From Flammeovirgaceae bacterium (GTDB lineage: Bacteria; Bacteroidota; Bacteroidia; Cytophagales; Cyclobacteriaceae), in the NCBI GenBank assembly GCA_020635915.1, contig JACJYU010000002.1, positions 620,001 to 684,000 on the forward strand: 64,000 bases of DNA, in the 5' to 3' direction. Position 1 is the first letter of the stretch; each line of letters opens with the position of its first letter. Below, in pieces: positions 1-9,586 of this stretch. A model generated the notes under the pieces. That model saw only the letters and a program-made list of their open reading frames with translations. It did no database searches and was not told the DNA's origin. Both the position numbers and the translations under genes were made by a program.

Positions 1-849
1 GACATAACGGTAAAAGACTGTGCGGCCGCCAACAAATTGGCATTGTGGCACCTCAACAATGGGGCTGACGGGGTGCAATTCACCCTGGACACCAAAACCG
101 ACATGGCCAAATTGCTGCACCAAATGGAATTGACAGCCTGTAGCATTTTTTTTGTTCCCAAAAATGGGCGGTCAACACTTTTGGGCGAATTCGAACAGTA
201 TGTGCATGCCAAAGGTTTTGACAAAACTAAAATTGTTGGGGGCATATTCTGCCAGCCCCCTGAAGGTGCAGGCGGTACCACAGGACAGGGCCTGGAGGAC
301 TGGGGCAACTTCCATGCCCTGGGGCACATGGTACAACCTGCCGGCCCCACCGATGAAATTGCCAGTGCCTTGCTTTTGGGCGTGTCAATGGCAGGAACAA
401 TGGAAAGCCCTTTGCCCGCCATTTCGCATTTGGCCTTTTCTTTTTCGATAGGCCCCGATTTCTTTTTGGAAATTGCCAAGCTCAGGGCTTTTAGAAGGCT
501 TTGGTACCAGGTATGCCATGCCTACGGGGCCACCAGCGGGCAGGCATATGTGCACGGCCTTTCACATTCGTGGGACAAAGAAAGTTTTCAGCCCAACGCC
601 AATATGCTGAAAAGCACCTCGGCCGCGCTGAGTGCCATTTTAGGCGGCTGTGATGCCATCACCATAAAGCCCGAAGATGACAGCCCGTTGAAGGACAGGA
701 TAGCACGCAACGTGTTGACCATCCTGAGGGAGGAATCGCACCTCAACCAAACCGCAGATGCCGTGGCCGGCTCCTACTACCTGGAAAGCCTTACCAACCA
801 AATGGCCAAAACAGCCTGGGCAAAATTCCAGCAAACGACCAACGCATGA
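1..849 (+). CDS. mutA: Methylmalonyl-CoA mutase small subunit, 5' partial
   Basis: C-terminal 282 residues of the small, non-catalytic subunit of the B12-dependent enzyme that interconverts succinyl-CoA and (R)-methylmalonyl-CoA in propionate metabolism. The frame is open from base 1, so the start lies outside the window; the TTG at 37 is internal (NKLALWHLNNGADG continues the fold). The mutase barrel pattern is visible (AISHLAFSFSIGPDFFLEIAKLR, KSTSAALSAILGGCDAITI, AGSYYLESLTNQMA, given here as separate motifs). It lacks the DxHxxG cobalamin motif found in mutB, as expected for the small subunit. Its TGA overlaps the mutB ATG (ATGA at 846-849), which points to translational coupling and equimolar subunits. 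Identity is firm from the family pattern and the neighbour. Confidence 0.95.
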   Translation, partial: DITVKDCAAANKLALWHLNNGADGVQFTLDTKTDMAKLLHQMELTACSIFFVPKNGRSTLLGEFEQYVHAKGFDKTKIVGGIFCQPPEGAGGTTGQGLEDWGNFHALGHMVQPAGPTDEIASALLLGVSMAGTMESPLPAISHLAFSFSIGPDFFLEIAKLRAFRRLWYQVCHAYGATSGQAYVHGLSHSWDKESFQPNANMLKSTSAALSAILGGCDAITIKPEDDSPLKDRIARNVLTILREESHLNQTADAVAGSYYLESLTNQMAKTAWAKFQQTTNA

Positions 850-2966
850 AGCCCGATTTCACAAAAATAAAATACAACCAGTATGCCCCCCCGGCACCGG
901 GCAAGCCCATTCACCCTACCACCTTAACGGCAGAAAAGATCAGGATAGGGCCTGAATGCCCCCAAAATGCAGGGGCACGCCTGAAAGCCTTCACGGCCGG
1001 CATCCCGCCCTACCTCAGGGGCCCCTATGCCACCATGTACACGGTACGGCCGTGGACCATCCGGCAGTATGCGGGTTTTTCCACCGCCAGGGAATCCAAT
1101 GAATTTTACAGGAAAAACCTGGCCGCAGGCCAGAAAGGACTGTCCGTGGCGTTTGATTTGGCCACCCACAGGGGCTACGATTCCGACCACCCACGGGTGG
1201 CCGGTGATGTGGGAAAGGCAGGCGTGGCCATTGACTCCATATTGGACATGAAGGTCCTCTTTGACCAGATACCCCTGGACAAAATGTCGGTGTCCATGAC
1301 CATGAACGGGGCCGTCATTCCCATTATGGCTTTTTACATTGCCGCGGCCAAAGAAGAAGGCATAGCCCCATCACAACTCAGCGGCACCATACAGAACGAT
1401 ATCCTGAAGGAATTCATGGTGCGCAATACCTACATCTACCCGCCTGCCCCGAGCATGCGCATTGTGGCCGATATCTTCAAGTACTGTTCTGTCCACATGC
1501 CCAAATTCAACTCCATCAGCATTAGTGGGTACCACATGCACGAAGCTGGGGCGCCCGCGCACATTGAACTGGCCTATACCCTGGCCGATGGCCTGGAATA
1601 CATTCGCACGGGCATCAAAGCAGGAATTGATATTGACGATTTTGCCCCCCGGCTCTCGTTTTTCTGGGGCATTGGCACCCATTTTTTTATGGAGATCGCC
1701 AAGATGCGGGCAGGCCGGCTGTTATGGGCCAAAATCGTGCAATCCTTCAACCCAAAAAACCCAAAATCAATGGCCTTGCGCACACATTGCCAAACATCGG
1801 GATGGAGTTTAACGGAGCAAGACCCTTACAACAACGTAACGCGCACCCATATAGAGGCCCTGGCCGCAGTGTTGGGCGGGACACAGTCACTGCACACCAA
1901 CTCACTGGACGAGGCCATCGCCTTGCCCACGGATTATTCCGCCCGGATCGCAAGGAACACCCAACTCTACCTCCAACAGGAAATTGGGGCCACGGAGGTC
2001 GTGGATCCTATGGGCGGGGCCCACTTTGTGGAATACCTCACCGAAGAACTGGCCACAAAGGCCTGGCAACTTATTGAAGAAGTGGAAGCCCTGGGCGGCA
2101 TGACTGCCGCCATCGAAAGTGGCCTTCCCAAAATGAGGATAGAAGAGGCCGCGGCATCAAAGCAGGCCCGCATAGACGCTGGCCGGGATACCATAGTAGG
2201 GGTAAACAAGTACTTAACGGAAGATGCCCCCGATTTTGACATTAGGGAAGTCGACAACACTTCCGTGATAAAGGAACAAATGGAAAGGCTTGCCCTACTT
2301 AAGAAGGAACGCGACCCGCGACAAGTGGAAAGTGCATTGATGGCCATTACAAAGTGTGCATCGGACGGGGAAGGCAACCTGCTGGAACTGGCCATAGAGG
2401 CGGCAGCCAAGAAGGCCACGCTGGGGGAAATTTCCCATGCCATGGAAAAAGTATTTGGTCGCTACAAAGCCACCATCCGGTCTATTTCAGGCGTATATTC
2501 AAGTGAAATGAAATCACAACAGGAGTTTGAAGAAGCAAAAGCCATGTCGGACCAGTTTGCCGAGCAAGATGGGCGAAGGCCGCGGATACTGGTGGCCAAA
2601 ATGGGCCAGGACGGGCACGACCGTGGCGCCAAAGTAATCGCCACAGGCTTTGCCGACCTCGGTTTTGATGTGGACATTGGCCCCCTGTTCCAAACACCGG
2701 AGGAAGTGGCAAAGCAAGCGGCCGAAAATGACGTGCACATTGTGGGCGCCTCCACCCTCGCAGGCGGGCACAAAACACTGCTTCCCGAATTGATCCAGGC
2801 GCTCGGGAAAATAGGAAGGCCAGACATCCTGGTGGTGGCCGGGGGCGTGATACCCCAACAGGACCATGCCTATCTCTACCAACTGGGCGTCACCGGCATT
2901 TTTGGGCCAGGCACCCCAGTGGCCCACTCTGCCAAGGCCATACTCCAAAAATTGCTGGCCAAATAA
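846..2966 (+). CDS. mutB: Methylmalonyl-CoA mutase large (catalytic) subunit
   Basis: 706 residues, a normal length for the adenosylcobalamin-binding subunit. The N-terminal two thirds form the substrate barrel (TVRPWTIRQYAGFSTA near residue 70, and the SGYHMHEAGA and RTHCQTSGWSLTEQDPYNN blocks). The C-terminal cobalamin domain carries DGHDRG at about residues 589-594, with His591 as the expected lower axial cobalt ligand, followed by GASTLAGGH and VVAGGVIP. It starts in an ATGA overlap with mutA and forms a two-gene unit with it. No MeaB/ArgK chaperone or epimerase is visible in the window. The 178 bases downstream hold no gene and no clear terminator. Confidence 0.97.
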   Translation: MKPDFTKIKYNQYAPPAPGKPIHPTTLTAEKIRIGPECPQNAGARLKAFTAGIPPYLRGPYATMYTVRPWTIRQYAGFSTARESNEFYRKNLAAGQKGLSVAFDLATHRGYDSDHPRVAGDVGKAGVAIDSILDMKVLFDQIPLDKMSVSMTMNGAVIPIMAFYIAAAKEEGIAPSQLSGTIQNDILKEFMVRNTYIYPPAPSMRIVADIFKYCSVHMPKFNSISISGYHMHEAGAPAHIELAYTLADGLEYIRTGIKAGIDIDDFAPRLSFFWGIGTHFFMEIAKMRAGRLLWAKIVQSFNPKNPKSMALRTHCQTSGWSLTEQDPYNNVTRTHIEALAAVLGGTQSLHTNSLDEAIALPTDYSARIARNTQLYLQQEIGATEVVDPMGGAHFVEYLTEELATKAWQLIEEVEALGGMTAAIESGLPKMRIEEAAASKQARIDAGRDTIVGVNKYLTEDAPDFDIREVDNTSVIKEQMERLALLKKERDPRQVESALMAITKCASDGEGNLLELAIEAAAKKATLGEISHAMEKVFGRYKATIRSISGVYSSEMKSQQEFEEAKAMSDQFAEQDGRRPRILVAKMGQDGHDRGAKVIATGFADLGFDVDIGPLFQTPEEVAKQAAENDVHIVGASTLAGGHKTLLPELIQALGKIGRPDILVVAGGVIPQQDHAYLYQLGVTGIFGPGTPVAHSAKAILQKLLAK

Positions 2967-3066
2967 ACGTCAAGGCCTCTTCTTTCGTAAACAAACCCGG
3001 AACGGGCGGATAATGCCACAATCCCGTCCGCACAGTGCAGGTAATTAAGCCGAATTTGCTTAACTT

Positions 3067-3074
3067 TAAATTTG
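3067..3074 (+). promoter_or_regulatory. Candidate -7 box for the TPR-CHAT gene
   Basis: TAAATTTG matches the Bacteroidota -7 consensus TAnnTTTG exactly and would place the transcript start about 65 bases before the ATG at 3145. A TTTG at 3055-3058 is too close to be its -33 element, so the call rests on the -7 box alone. Confidence 0.35.
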
Positions 3075-3144
3075 TGAAAAGCTCGATTGGACTACAAGGC
3101 CCGTTCACTTCTTTATCAGAACACGAAACTGTAAAATTTTGTCA

Positions 3145-6100
3145 ATGATCAACAAAACAGGCGTATTGCTCATGGCCCTTTTCTTTACGGGGCAAGCCGT
3201 GCTGGCACAAAGCAAATATGACAAATTGATTGGAAAGGCGGAATCCGCCTACACCATTGGCGATTATGCAAAGGCCAACAAGTTCCTGGCAAAATTCAAC
3301 AAGAAGGCAACCAAAAAACTGGGCAAACAAAACAGCTACACGCCCACCTATTTTACCTTGCTGGCCAAATACAAATTGGCCGCAGGGCAGGTTTTTGATT
3401 TTGAAACCAACGTTCAGAATGCCGTCAATGCGAGCATCCTATTGAACCAGGAAGAGAGCAAAAAGCACGGTTTGCTGTTATTGGAAATTTCCGCCTTGTA
3501 CAACCTGAATGGCGCCTACCGGCAAGCCATTAAGTACCTCGAAAAATCGAAGGCCATCCTTGACAAGGTGGCGGGGTTTGACAAGGAGACAGAAGCCCAA
3601 TGGAACATACAGGAAGCAGAGGCCTTGGGGGGGCAGGGGTTTTATAATGAATCCATCGCCATATTAAAAAAATATGATGCCTACTACAGGGGAAGGGCGC
3701 TGCGCCAGGAAACCTACGTGGACGACAACGGGAACCTTAAGAGCCGTAAGCTGGGCACCGAAGAGGCCGAAGAAAGGTTCAACCAGTACGCCCATTTTGC
3801 CACCTTGCTGGCCAAAGTGTATGGTGAAAAAGGGAATTTGTTAAGTGCCGACTCAGCCTTTGTGGGAGCCTCGACATGGATCAACAAAAACCTGGGTTCC
3901 ACATCGATGGCCTATATAAAAAACCAGATGTACCATGCCAAAATGCTCATCGCCAATGGCAACCAAAACAATTTGCCCCGTGACCTGGAGTTTAGCCGCA
4001 CCCTCAATTCCTTAAAGGCACGGCACAAGGCATCGCACTATGTGGCCGTGGAGCTATATGAAGAATACCTCAAACAACTGCTGGCCAGCAACAACTCTGC
4101 CCGGTACCTCAACACCAAGTTGGAGTTTGAAAAAATGATCAATGGGAATTTTGAGAAAGGCAGCATCTACTCGGCACGGTTAAAGGCCGTTGATTTCGAC
4201 TCAAAGATGAGCAAGGACAAAACGCGCAACCTGGAAAACGATGCCATGAACATGCTCGCCAACACGGCCGGTTTGCCCCGGAACAATGTGACCACTATCA
4301 GGATTACCCAATTCCTGTATGACCTGGCCATCCAACAAAAAAAATACAAAAACGCGGAGGGGTACCTCAATTCCATCATTGACATAAAAAAAGAGTTGTA
4401 CGGTGAAGGTGCGCCCCTCACCCACCTGGCCAGGATACATCTCGCCAATTTTTACGTGGACAACACCAACAAGCTGGCAGAGGCCGCCACCATATACAAA
4501 GAAAGTTTTGAAGGGGTGGTGGAAAAAGAAATTGGCGCCTGGCATACCGACCATCTTGACATCCTGAACCATGTGGCGGCCCTGGACGAACTCACCGATA
4601 AATACAAGGAGGCCACCGCTGCACTCGACAAAGCCTCGGATGTGGCCAGGTCCAAGTACGATGACCAGGATTACCAGTACGGTGCCGAACTTGACAACAT
4701 TGCCAAGCTTCAGATCAAACTGGGGGCGTATGAAAAGGCTGAGGAAAACCTAAACAAGTCGCTTGCCATTCTCGAAGGCTTTCGGAAAGAGGATGACAAA
4801 AAGCCCTACCTGATCAGCGCCATTGAAACACAGGCCACCCTGTTTGGCATCAAAGGGATGTTCGATGAGGCACAAGACGCCTTGGACCGGTCCGCCAAGA
4901 TAATCACCAAATCGGACCTGGTGGGGATTGATGAACTGAGCACCGCCAAGGAACTGTCAAGCCTATTTATCCAACTGGGCAAGTACTCCATTACAAAAAA
5001 ACTCCTGGGCAACCTTATCAGTGAATATGAAGGCCTCTACGGCACCAACTCCATCAGGTTGATCGATCCATTGGTCAACATGGGCAACCTCACACTGGCC
5101 GAAGGCAACTATACCGATGCGGAAAAAATAGCCCTAAGGGTAAATGGCGTGGCCAGGGACGTGTACGGTGAAAAATCCACCAAAACGGCCCCCACACAAA
5201 AACTATTGAGCGACATCTACTACACCATTGGCGATTATGAAAAGGCCGAAACCTACATCCAGCGCGCCCTCCAAAGCCAGGAAAAACAATTTGGAAGGGA
5301 GCATGTGGAAGTGGCCAAATCGCTCTCCCAACTGGCGCTGATCAAATTTTATAAAGGGGACAACCCGGCCGCTGTTGAAAAACTGCTGCTGGAAGCAAAG
5401 GACATCATGGGCGCAAAATTGGGCAAAGACAACCCCCAATATGCCGACATCCTGAAAAACGTGGCCATCCTGAACATCTCGCAAAAGAAGTACGACATCG
5501 CATTCAGCTCGCTCACGCAGGCGGAAAACATTTGGAGGACAAAAACAGGGTCAAAAAACAACATCAATGCCGCCAGCATTTATGCCCTCACCGGTGATGT
5601 GTACTATCAAATAAAAAATTATGACAAAGCAGAGGATTTCTACAATCAATCCAAGGCCATTTACGACCGTTCTTTTAACAAGTCCCACCCGGAATATGTA
5701 AAGGTACTTTCAAAACTTGCCAAGGTATATTACATGGAAAAGGACTATAAACGTGCCAAAAGGAACATTGAGGAGGCCCTCGACAATTACAATGACTTTA
5801 TAAAACGGTACTTCCCTGCCTTGAGCGAAAGGGAAAAAGCCAAATACTGGAATACCATAAAGCCCGATTTTGAGTTTTACAATACCCTCGCATTCAGCCA
5901 ACTGGAGGACTTTAAAGACCTGAGCGGGAAAGTTTACAACTATCAGCTACTTACCAAGGCCCTCCTCCTGAGTTCTTCTATCAAAATGAAGGAGCGTATC
6001 CTCAATAGCCAGGACGAAGAGCTGAAGGCAAGCTACAATGATTGGTTGCAGAAAAAAGAACTTCTCACCAATGCCTTGTCCATGAGCACGCAACAGTTGG

Positions 6101-7365
6101 CGGAAAATGCCATTGATCTAGTCGCATTGGGAAGCGAAGTGGAAAAACTTGAAAAACAATTAAGTGAAAAGTCGGAACTCTTCAGCCAGGATTTTGAGAA
6201 CAAGCGCATCACTTATGAAAACGTGCAGAAATCACTGGGGAAAAACGATGTGGCCATGGAAATGGTGCGCTACCGGTATTTCGACCACGTCTTTACCGAT
6301 TCCGTAATTTATGTGGCCCTGTATTTAAAAAGCGATAATTCCCGCCCCAAGGCAGTGGAGTTGCCCGATGGGCAAAATATGGAAACCCGTTACTTCAAAT
6401 ATTACAGGAACTGCATTACGGGAAAAATCACCGACCAATATTCTTACAAGGTTTTCTGGGAGCCTATCCAAAGCAGCATAGGGCAATACTCAACATTGTT
6501 CCTGTCGCCCGATGGCGTTTACAACCAAATCAACCTGGAGGCCATCCCCACCCCGGATGGCAAATATGTAATCGACAACTCCAACATCGTGATGGTCAGC
6601 AACACCAAAGACCTCTATTTAAGAAAGGTGAAGTCCCGGGCTGAAGGATCGTCTAACACGGCCACCATGTTTGGCAACCCTACCTTCTACCTTTCCGCCT
6701 CCAACGGCAACATACCAGCCTTACCGGGAACGGAAAAAGAGGTGGCACAACTCCAGGTCTTGTTGAACAACCAGGGGTGGAAAACCGCGGAATACACGGA
6801 GGGCTCTGCCACGGAAGAACAAGTAAAGGAAGTGGACAGTCCAAAAATCTTCCACATTGCCACCCACGGTTTTTACACCCCCGACCAAACCACGGACAAT
6901 TCAATTGCCGAAAACGAAGCGGAGCAAACAGAAAACCCGTTGCTGAAGACAGGGCTCCTGCTAAAGGGCGCAGGGGACTTGCTGAACAAAACCAAATACA
7001 ACTACAACATAGAAAGCGGTATACTTACCGCGTACGAGGCGATGAACCTCAACCTGGACAAAACCGACCTGGTGGTGCTTAGTGCCTGCGAAACCGGGCT
7101 GGGTGAAATATCCAATGGCGAGGGCGTTTATGGCCTGCAGCGGGCATTCCTGGTGGCAGGGGCCAAAACCCTGATCATGAGCATGTTCAAAGTAGACGAT
7201 GCCGCCACGCAAAAGCTTATCCTCAATTTTTACCGGAAATGGCTGGCCACTGGCAAACTAAGGGAGTCTTTTACCGAGGCCAAAAAAGAACTGAGGACGG
7301 AATACCCCGACCCTATTTATTGGGGCGCCTTTATGATGATCGGCCTCGACAATACTGTGCAATAA
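3145..7365 (+). CDS. Secreted TPR-repeat protein with C-terminal CHAT (caspase-like) domain
   Basis: 1406 residues from the ATG at 3145; the frame also opens at a TTG at 3139, but the ATG gives a clean signal peptide (MINKTGVLLMALFFTGQAVLAQ). Residues of roughly 30 to 900 are helical TPR repeats with regular A/Y/G spacing (for example YTIGDYEKAETYIQRALQSQ). The LSEREKAKYWNTIKPDFE block is typical of proteins leading into CHAT domains. The CHAT domain occupies about the last 300 residues, with the HIATHG motif (His1241) and the LSACETGLGE motif (Cys1315), the expected protease dyad. Family knowledge: CHAT proteins are clan CD cysteine peptidases often fused to TPRs; secreted Bacteroidota members mostly lack an assigned substrate. 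It lies just upstream of an Hsp20 and an HtrA gene but has its own spacing, so operon membership is uncertain. Confidence 0.9.
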   Translation: MINKTGVLLMALFFTGQAVLAQSKYDKLIGKAESAYTIGDYAKANKFLAKFNKKATKKLGKQNSYTPTYFTLLAKYKLAAGQVFDFETNVQNAVNASILLNQEESKKHGLLLLEISALYNLNGAYRQAIKYLEKSKAILDKVAGFDKETEAQWNIQEAEALGGQGFYNESIAILKKYDAYYRGRALRQETYVDDNGNLKSRKLGTEEAEERFNQYAHFATLLAKVYGEKGNLLSADSAFVGASTWINKNLGSTSMAYIKNQMYHAKMLIANGNQNNLPRDLEFSRTLNSLKARHKASHYVAVELYEEYLKQLLASNNSARYLNTKLEFEKMINGNFEKGSIYSARLKAVDFDSKMSKDKTRNLENDAMNMLANTAGLPRNNVTTIRITQFLYDLAIQQKKYKNAEGYLNSIIDIKKELYGEGAPLTHLARIHLANFYVDNTNKLAEAATIYKESFEGVVEKEIGAWHTDHLDILNHVAALDELTDKYKEATAALDKASDVARSKYDDQDYQYGAELDNIAKLQIKLGAYEKAEENLNKSLAILEGFRKEDDKKPYLISAIETQATLFGIKGMFDEAQDALDRSAKIITKSDLVGIDELSTAKELSSLFIQLGKYSITKKLLGNLISEYEGLYGTNSIRLIDPLVNMGNLTLAEGNYTDAEKIALRVNGVARDVYGEKSTKTAPTQKLLSDIYYTIGDYEKAETYIQRALQSQEKQFGREHVEVAKSLSQLALIKFYKGDNPAAVEKLLLEAKDIMGAKLGKDNPQYADILKNVAILNISQKKYDIAFSSLTQAENIWRTKTGSKNNINAASIYALTGDVYYQIKNYDKAEDFYNQSKAIYDRSFNKSHPEYVKVLSKLAKVYYMEKDYKRAKRNIEEALDNYNDFIKRYFPALSEREKAKYWNTIKPDFEFYNTLAFSQLEDFKDLSGKVYNYQLLTKALLLSSSIKMKERILNSQDEELKASYNDWLQKKELLTNALSMSTQQLAENAIDLVALGSEVEKLEKQLSEKSELFSQDFENKRITYENVQKSLGKNDVAMEMVRYRYFDHVFTDSVIYVALYLKSDNSRPKAVELPDGQNMETRYFKYYRNCITGKITDQYSYKVFWEPIQSSIGQYSTLFLSPDGVYNQINLEAIPTPDGKYVIDNSNIVMVSNTKDLYLRKVKSRAEGSSNTATMFGNPTFYLSASNGNIPALPGTEKEVAQLQVLLNNQGWKTAEYTEGSATEEQVKEVDSPKIFHIATHGFYTPDQTTDNSIAENEAEQTENPLLKTGLLLKGAGDLLNKTKYNYNIESGILTAYEAMNLNLDKTDLVVLSACETGLGEISNGEGVYGLQRAFLVAGAKTLIMSMFKVDDAATQKLILNFYRKWLATGKLRESFTEAKKELRTEYPDPIYWGAFMMIGLDNTVQ

Positions 7366-7523
7366 GCCACTCAATACGCCATTCTGTCACGATTGTACCT
7401 CTGAAGGCTGGGTAATCGAGACATAATGGCTTGTTTTTTAGCAAAATCCTGTTCGGCATACTTTTCAATAGTATGGTCATTGAATTCAAAAACCGAATGT
7501 TAAACCACTAAAAAACCACAATT

Positions 7524-7952
7524 ATGAGCATCATCCGTTATAACCCAAGTGATTTTGCCCCCACATCGTTCAGCAGCCTTATTGACAAATTCTTTAATGA
7601 CTCCATGCAACGTTCAGGGCACAATACCTTCATTCCCAAGGTGGATATCATTGAAAGCGAAAAAGCCTTTGAACTGCAGGTAGAAGCCCCTGGAATGAAC
7701 AAGGAAGACTTCAAGATAGAAGTCAAAGACAACTACCTGACCATAAGTGGGGAGCGCAAATTCTCCACTGAAAAAAACGAAAAGGACTTCCACTCCATTG
7801 AAACCCAATACGGGTCTTTCAGCCGTTCCTTCACATTGCCCGATAGCGCCAATACGGACAAGATCAATGCGAAGTACAACAACGGCATGCTGGAGCTCGT
7901 TATTCCAAAAGACGAAAAGAAACTCCTGAAGACCACCATCAAAGTGAACTAG
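7524..7952 (+). CDS. Small heat-shock protein, Hsp20/alpha-crystallin family
   Basis: 142 residues, a typical length. The alpha-crystallin domain covers roughly residues 35-142, with KVDIIESEKAFELQVEAPG, the loop NYLTISGERK, and the C-terminal GMLELVIPK strand motif (the usual GxLxxxxP signature). This is an ATP-independent cytoplasmic holdase for unfolding proteins. It is followed 20 bases later by a strong hairpin-T terminator, so it ends its transcript. The 158 bases upstream contain no gene; TACTTTTC at 7459-7466 is a weak -7 candidate, and no CIRCE-like inverted repeat was seen. Confidence 0.95.
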   Translation: MSIIRYNPSDFAPTSFSSLIDKFFNDSMQRSGHNTFIPKVDIIESEKAFELQVEAPGMNKEDFKIEVKDNYLTISGERKFSTEKNEKDFHSIETQYGSFSRSFTLPDSANTDKINAKYNNGMLELVIPKDEKKLLKTTIKVN

Positions 7953-7972
7953 GGAGGTATGTGAAGTTGGGC

Positions 7973-8010
7973 AAAACGCCCCCTGCCATGTGCGGGGGGC
8001 GTTTTTTTTT
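7973..8010 (+). terminator. Rho-independent terminator after hsp20
   Basis: Stem AAAACGCCCCC (7973-7983) pairs with GGGGGCGTTTT (7995-8005) around an 11-base loop, and the T-run continues through 8010. It begins 20 bases after the hsp20 stop and lies upstream of the htrA ATG at 8081. This also argues against the longer htrA frame that would translate through the hairpin. Confidence 0.9.
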
Positions 8011-8080
8011 GGCCATCCTTTTTATGGATATTAGCGTTAACTTTAGGATAGCAGCCTGTAATGAAAAAACTTTGTTGGGA

Positions 8081-9511
8081 ATGAAACGCTTGTTGTTGGT
8101 ACTCACCGTGTTGGTTTCCGCCTTTATAGGGGCAACCATTGGCATCATCTTTACCCTTCGCTACATTGATGTGTTCAATCCCTCCTACACTTCCATTCAG
8201 GAGAGGCAAAGGACAGCTTTTGTAAATTACCCTACCGACTCCAATGCGGTTTCCAAAGGGCTTTACTTTGGCGATGCCGCCAGGAAAATAACACCGGCCG
8301 TGGTGCACATCCGCACTGTTTATTCCTCAGGGGAGTTCAGCCTCAACCCCCTTAAGCAGTATTTGAACCCTCCGGCCAGGTCTTCGGGTTCCGGGGTTGT
8401 CCTTACCGATGATGGGTATATCGTAACCAACAACCATGTGATAGAAGATGCCACCCAAATTGAAGTGGTGATGAACAACAACCAGCGGTTTTATGCCAAA
8501 CTTATTGGAAAAGACCCGAGCACGGACCTGGCGCTTTTAAAAATCAAGGCACGGAACCTCCCCTTTGTAAAGTATGGAAATTCGGACCTTGTTGCGCCCG
8601 GGGATTGGGTCCTGGCCATCGGCAACCCTTTTGACCTCAACTCCACCGTAACCGCAGGGATCATTAGCGCCAAGGCGCGCAACATTGGTATCCTTCGGGA
8701 CCGCAACAACCTTCAGGTCGAGTCGTTTATCCAGACGGATGCTGCCGTAAACCCAGGCAACAGCGGGGGTGCTTTGGTGAACCTGCAAGGCGAACTTATT
8801 GGGATCAATTCGGCCATCGCGACCTCAACGGGAAATTACGCAGGATACTCTTTTGCCATCCCGGTTTCGCTGGTAAAAAAGATAGTGGACGATTTGTTGG
8901 AGTTTGGCGAGGTCCAGCGGGGGCTCCTGGGCGTGCAGATCATAGATGTAACGGCAGACCTTGCCGAAAGCCGGGGCCTGGAGGTGGTGCAGGGGGTGTA
9001 CGTCACCCATGTCAACCAAAACAGTGCTGCTGCCGAAGCCGGGATGGAACCCGGTGACGTGATTACCGGCATTGACCACCACGTTGTAAACAGTGTGTCA
9101 GAATTGCAGGAATGGGTCGCCCGCAACCGGCCTGGCCAATCCATCACGGTTACCTACCTGCGCGATGGGGAAACCACCACCGTGCGCACTACCCTGCGGG
9201 ATTTTGAAGGGTCCGACAAGGTGGAAAAGCCAAAAGTTGAACATGAACTGGAGGGCGCCACTTTCGAAGAAGTCAACTACCATGACCTCACAAAATTAAA
9301 CCTTGATGGCGGTGTGCGGGTCGCGCAACTGGCGGAGGGAAAATGGAGAAAGGCGGGGATAAAAAAAGGGTTCATTATTACCCATATTGATAAGGTGCCC
9401 GTAGACAATGTGGAAGACCTCAACCGTATCTTGCGGTTTAAGAGTGGCGGGATTTTGATCGAGGGCATTTATTCAAAAAACGACAGTGAAGTATATGCCC
9501 TGGACTGGTAA
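8081..9511 (+). CDS. HtrA/DegP-type serine protease with two PDZ domains
   Basis: 476 residues from the ATG at 8081 (MKRLLLVLTVLVSAFIGA, an N-terminal signal or membrane anchor). The frame extends up to 7961, but that start would read through the hsp20 terminator. The trypsin-like domain shows the full triad: His119 in TNNHVIEDA, Asp149 in STDLALLKI, and Ser228 in NPGNSGGAL. PDZ1 (GLLGVQIIDVTADLAESRG onward) is followed by a second C-terminal PDZ-like domain (KAGIKKGFIITHIDKVPVDN). It acts in the periplasm as a protease or chaperone under envelope stress. With Hsp20 and the CHAT protein next door, the locus leans toward protein quality control. DegQ/DegS-type alternatives cannot be separated by sequence alone. 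Confidence 0.93.
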   Translation: MKRLLLVLTVLVSAFIGATIGIIFTLRYIDVFNPSYTSIQERQRTAFVNYPTDSNAVSKGLYFGDAARKITPAVVHIRTVYSSGEFSLNPLKQYLNPPARSSGSGVVLTDDGYIVTNNHVIEDATQIEVVMNNNQRFYAKLIGKDPSTDLALLKIKARNLPFVKYGNSDLVAPGDWVLAIGNPFDLNSTVTAGIISAKARNIGILRDRNNLQVESFIQTDAAVNPGNSGGALVNLQGELIGINSAIATSTGNYAGYSFAIPVSLVKKIVDDLLEFGEVQRGLLGVQIIDVTADLAESRGLEVVQGVYVTHVNQNSAAAEAGMEPGDVITGIDHHVVNSVSELQEWVARNRPGQSITVTYLRDGETTTVRTTLRDFEGSDKVEKPKVEHELEGATFEEVNYHDLTKLNLDGGVRVAQLAEGKWRKAGIKKGFIITHIDKVPVDNVEDLNRILRFKSGGILIEGIYSKNDSEVYALDW

Positions 9512-9540
9512 AATCGATTGAATATTCTTCACATCATTTA

Positions 9541-9568
9541 TTGGTTTGGCAAATCATGACTAGCTTTG
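9541..9568 (+). promoter_or_regulatory. Candidate promoter of the aldehyde dehydrogenase gene
   Basis: The -7 box TAGCTTTG (9561-9568) matches TAnnTTTG exactly. A TTG at 9541-9543 lies 17 bases upstream and may serve as -33. The transcript would start about 12 bases before the ATG at 9587. Confidence 0.5.
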
Positions 9569-9586
9569 TGGCCAATTGATTTGGAT

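Noticed and set aside
7961..8080. N-terminal extension of HtrA to 7961
   Set aside because: It would translate through the hsp20 terminator hairpin and put the signal anchor 40 residues inside the protein.
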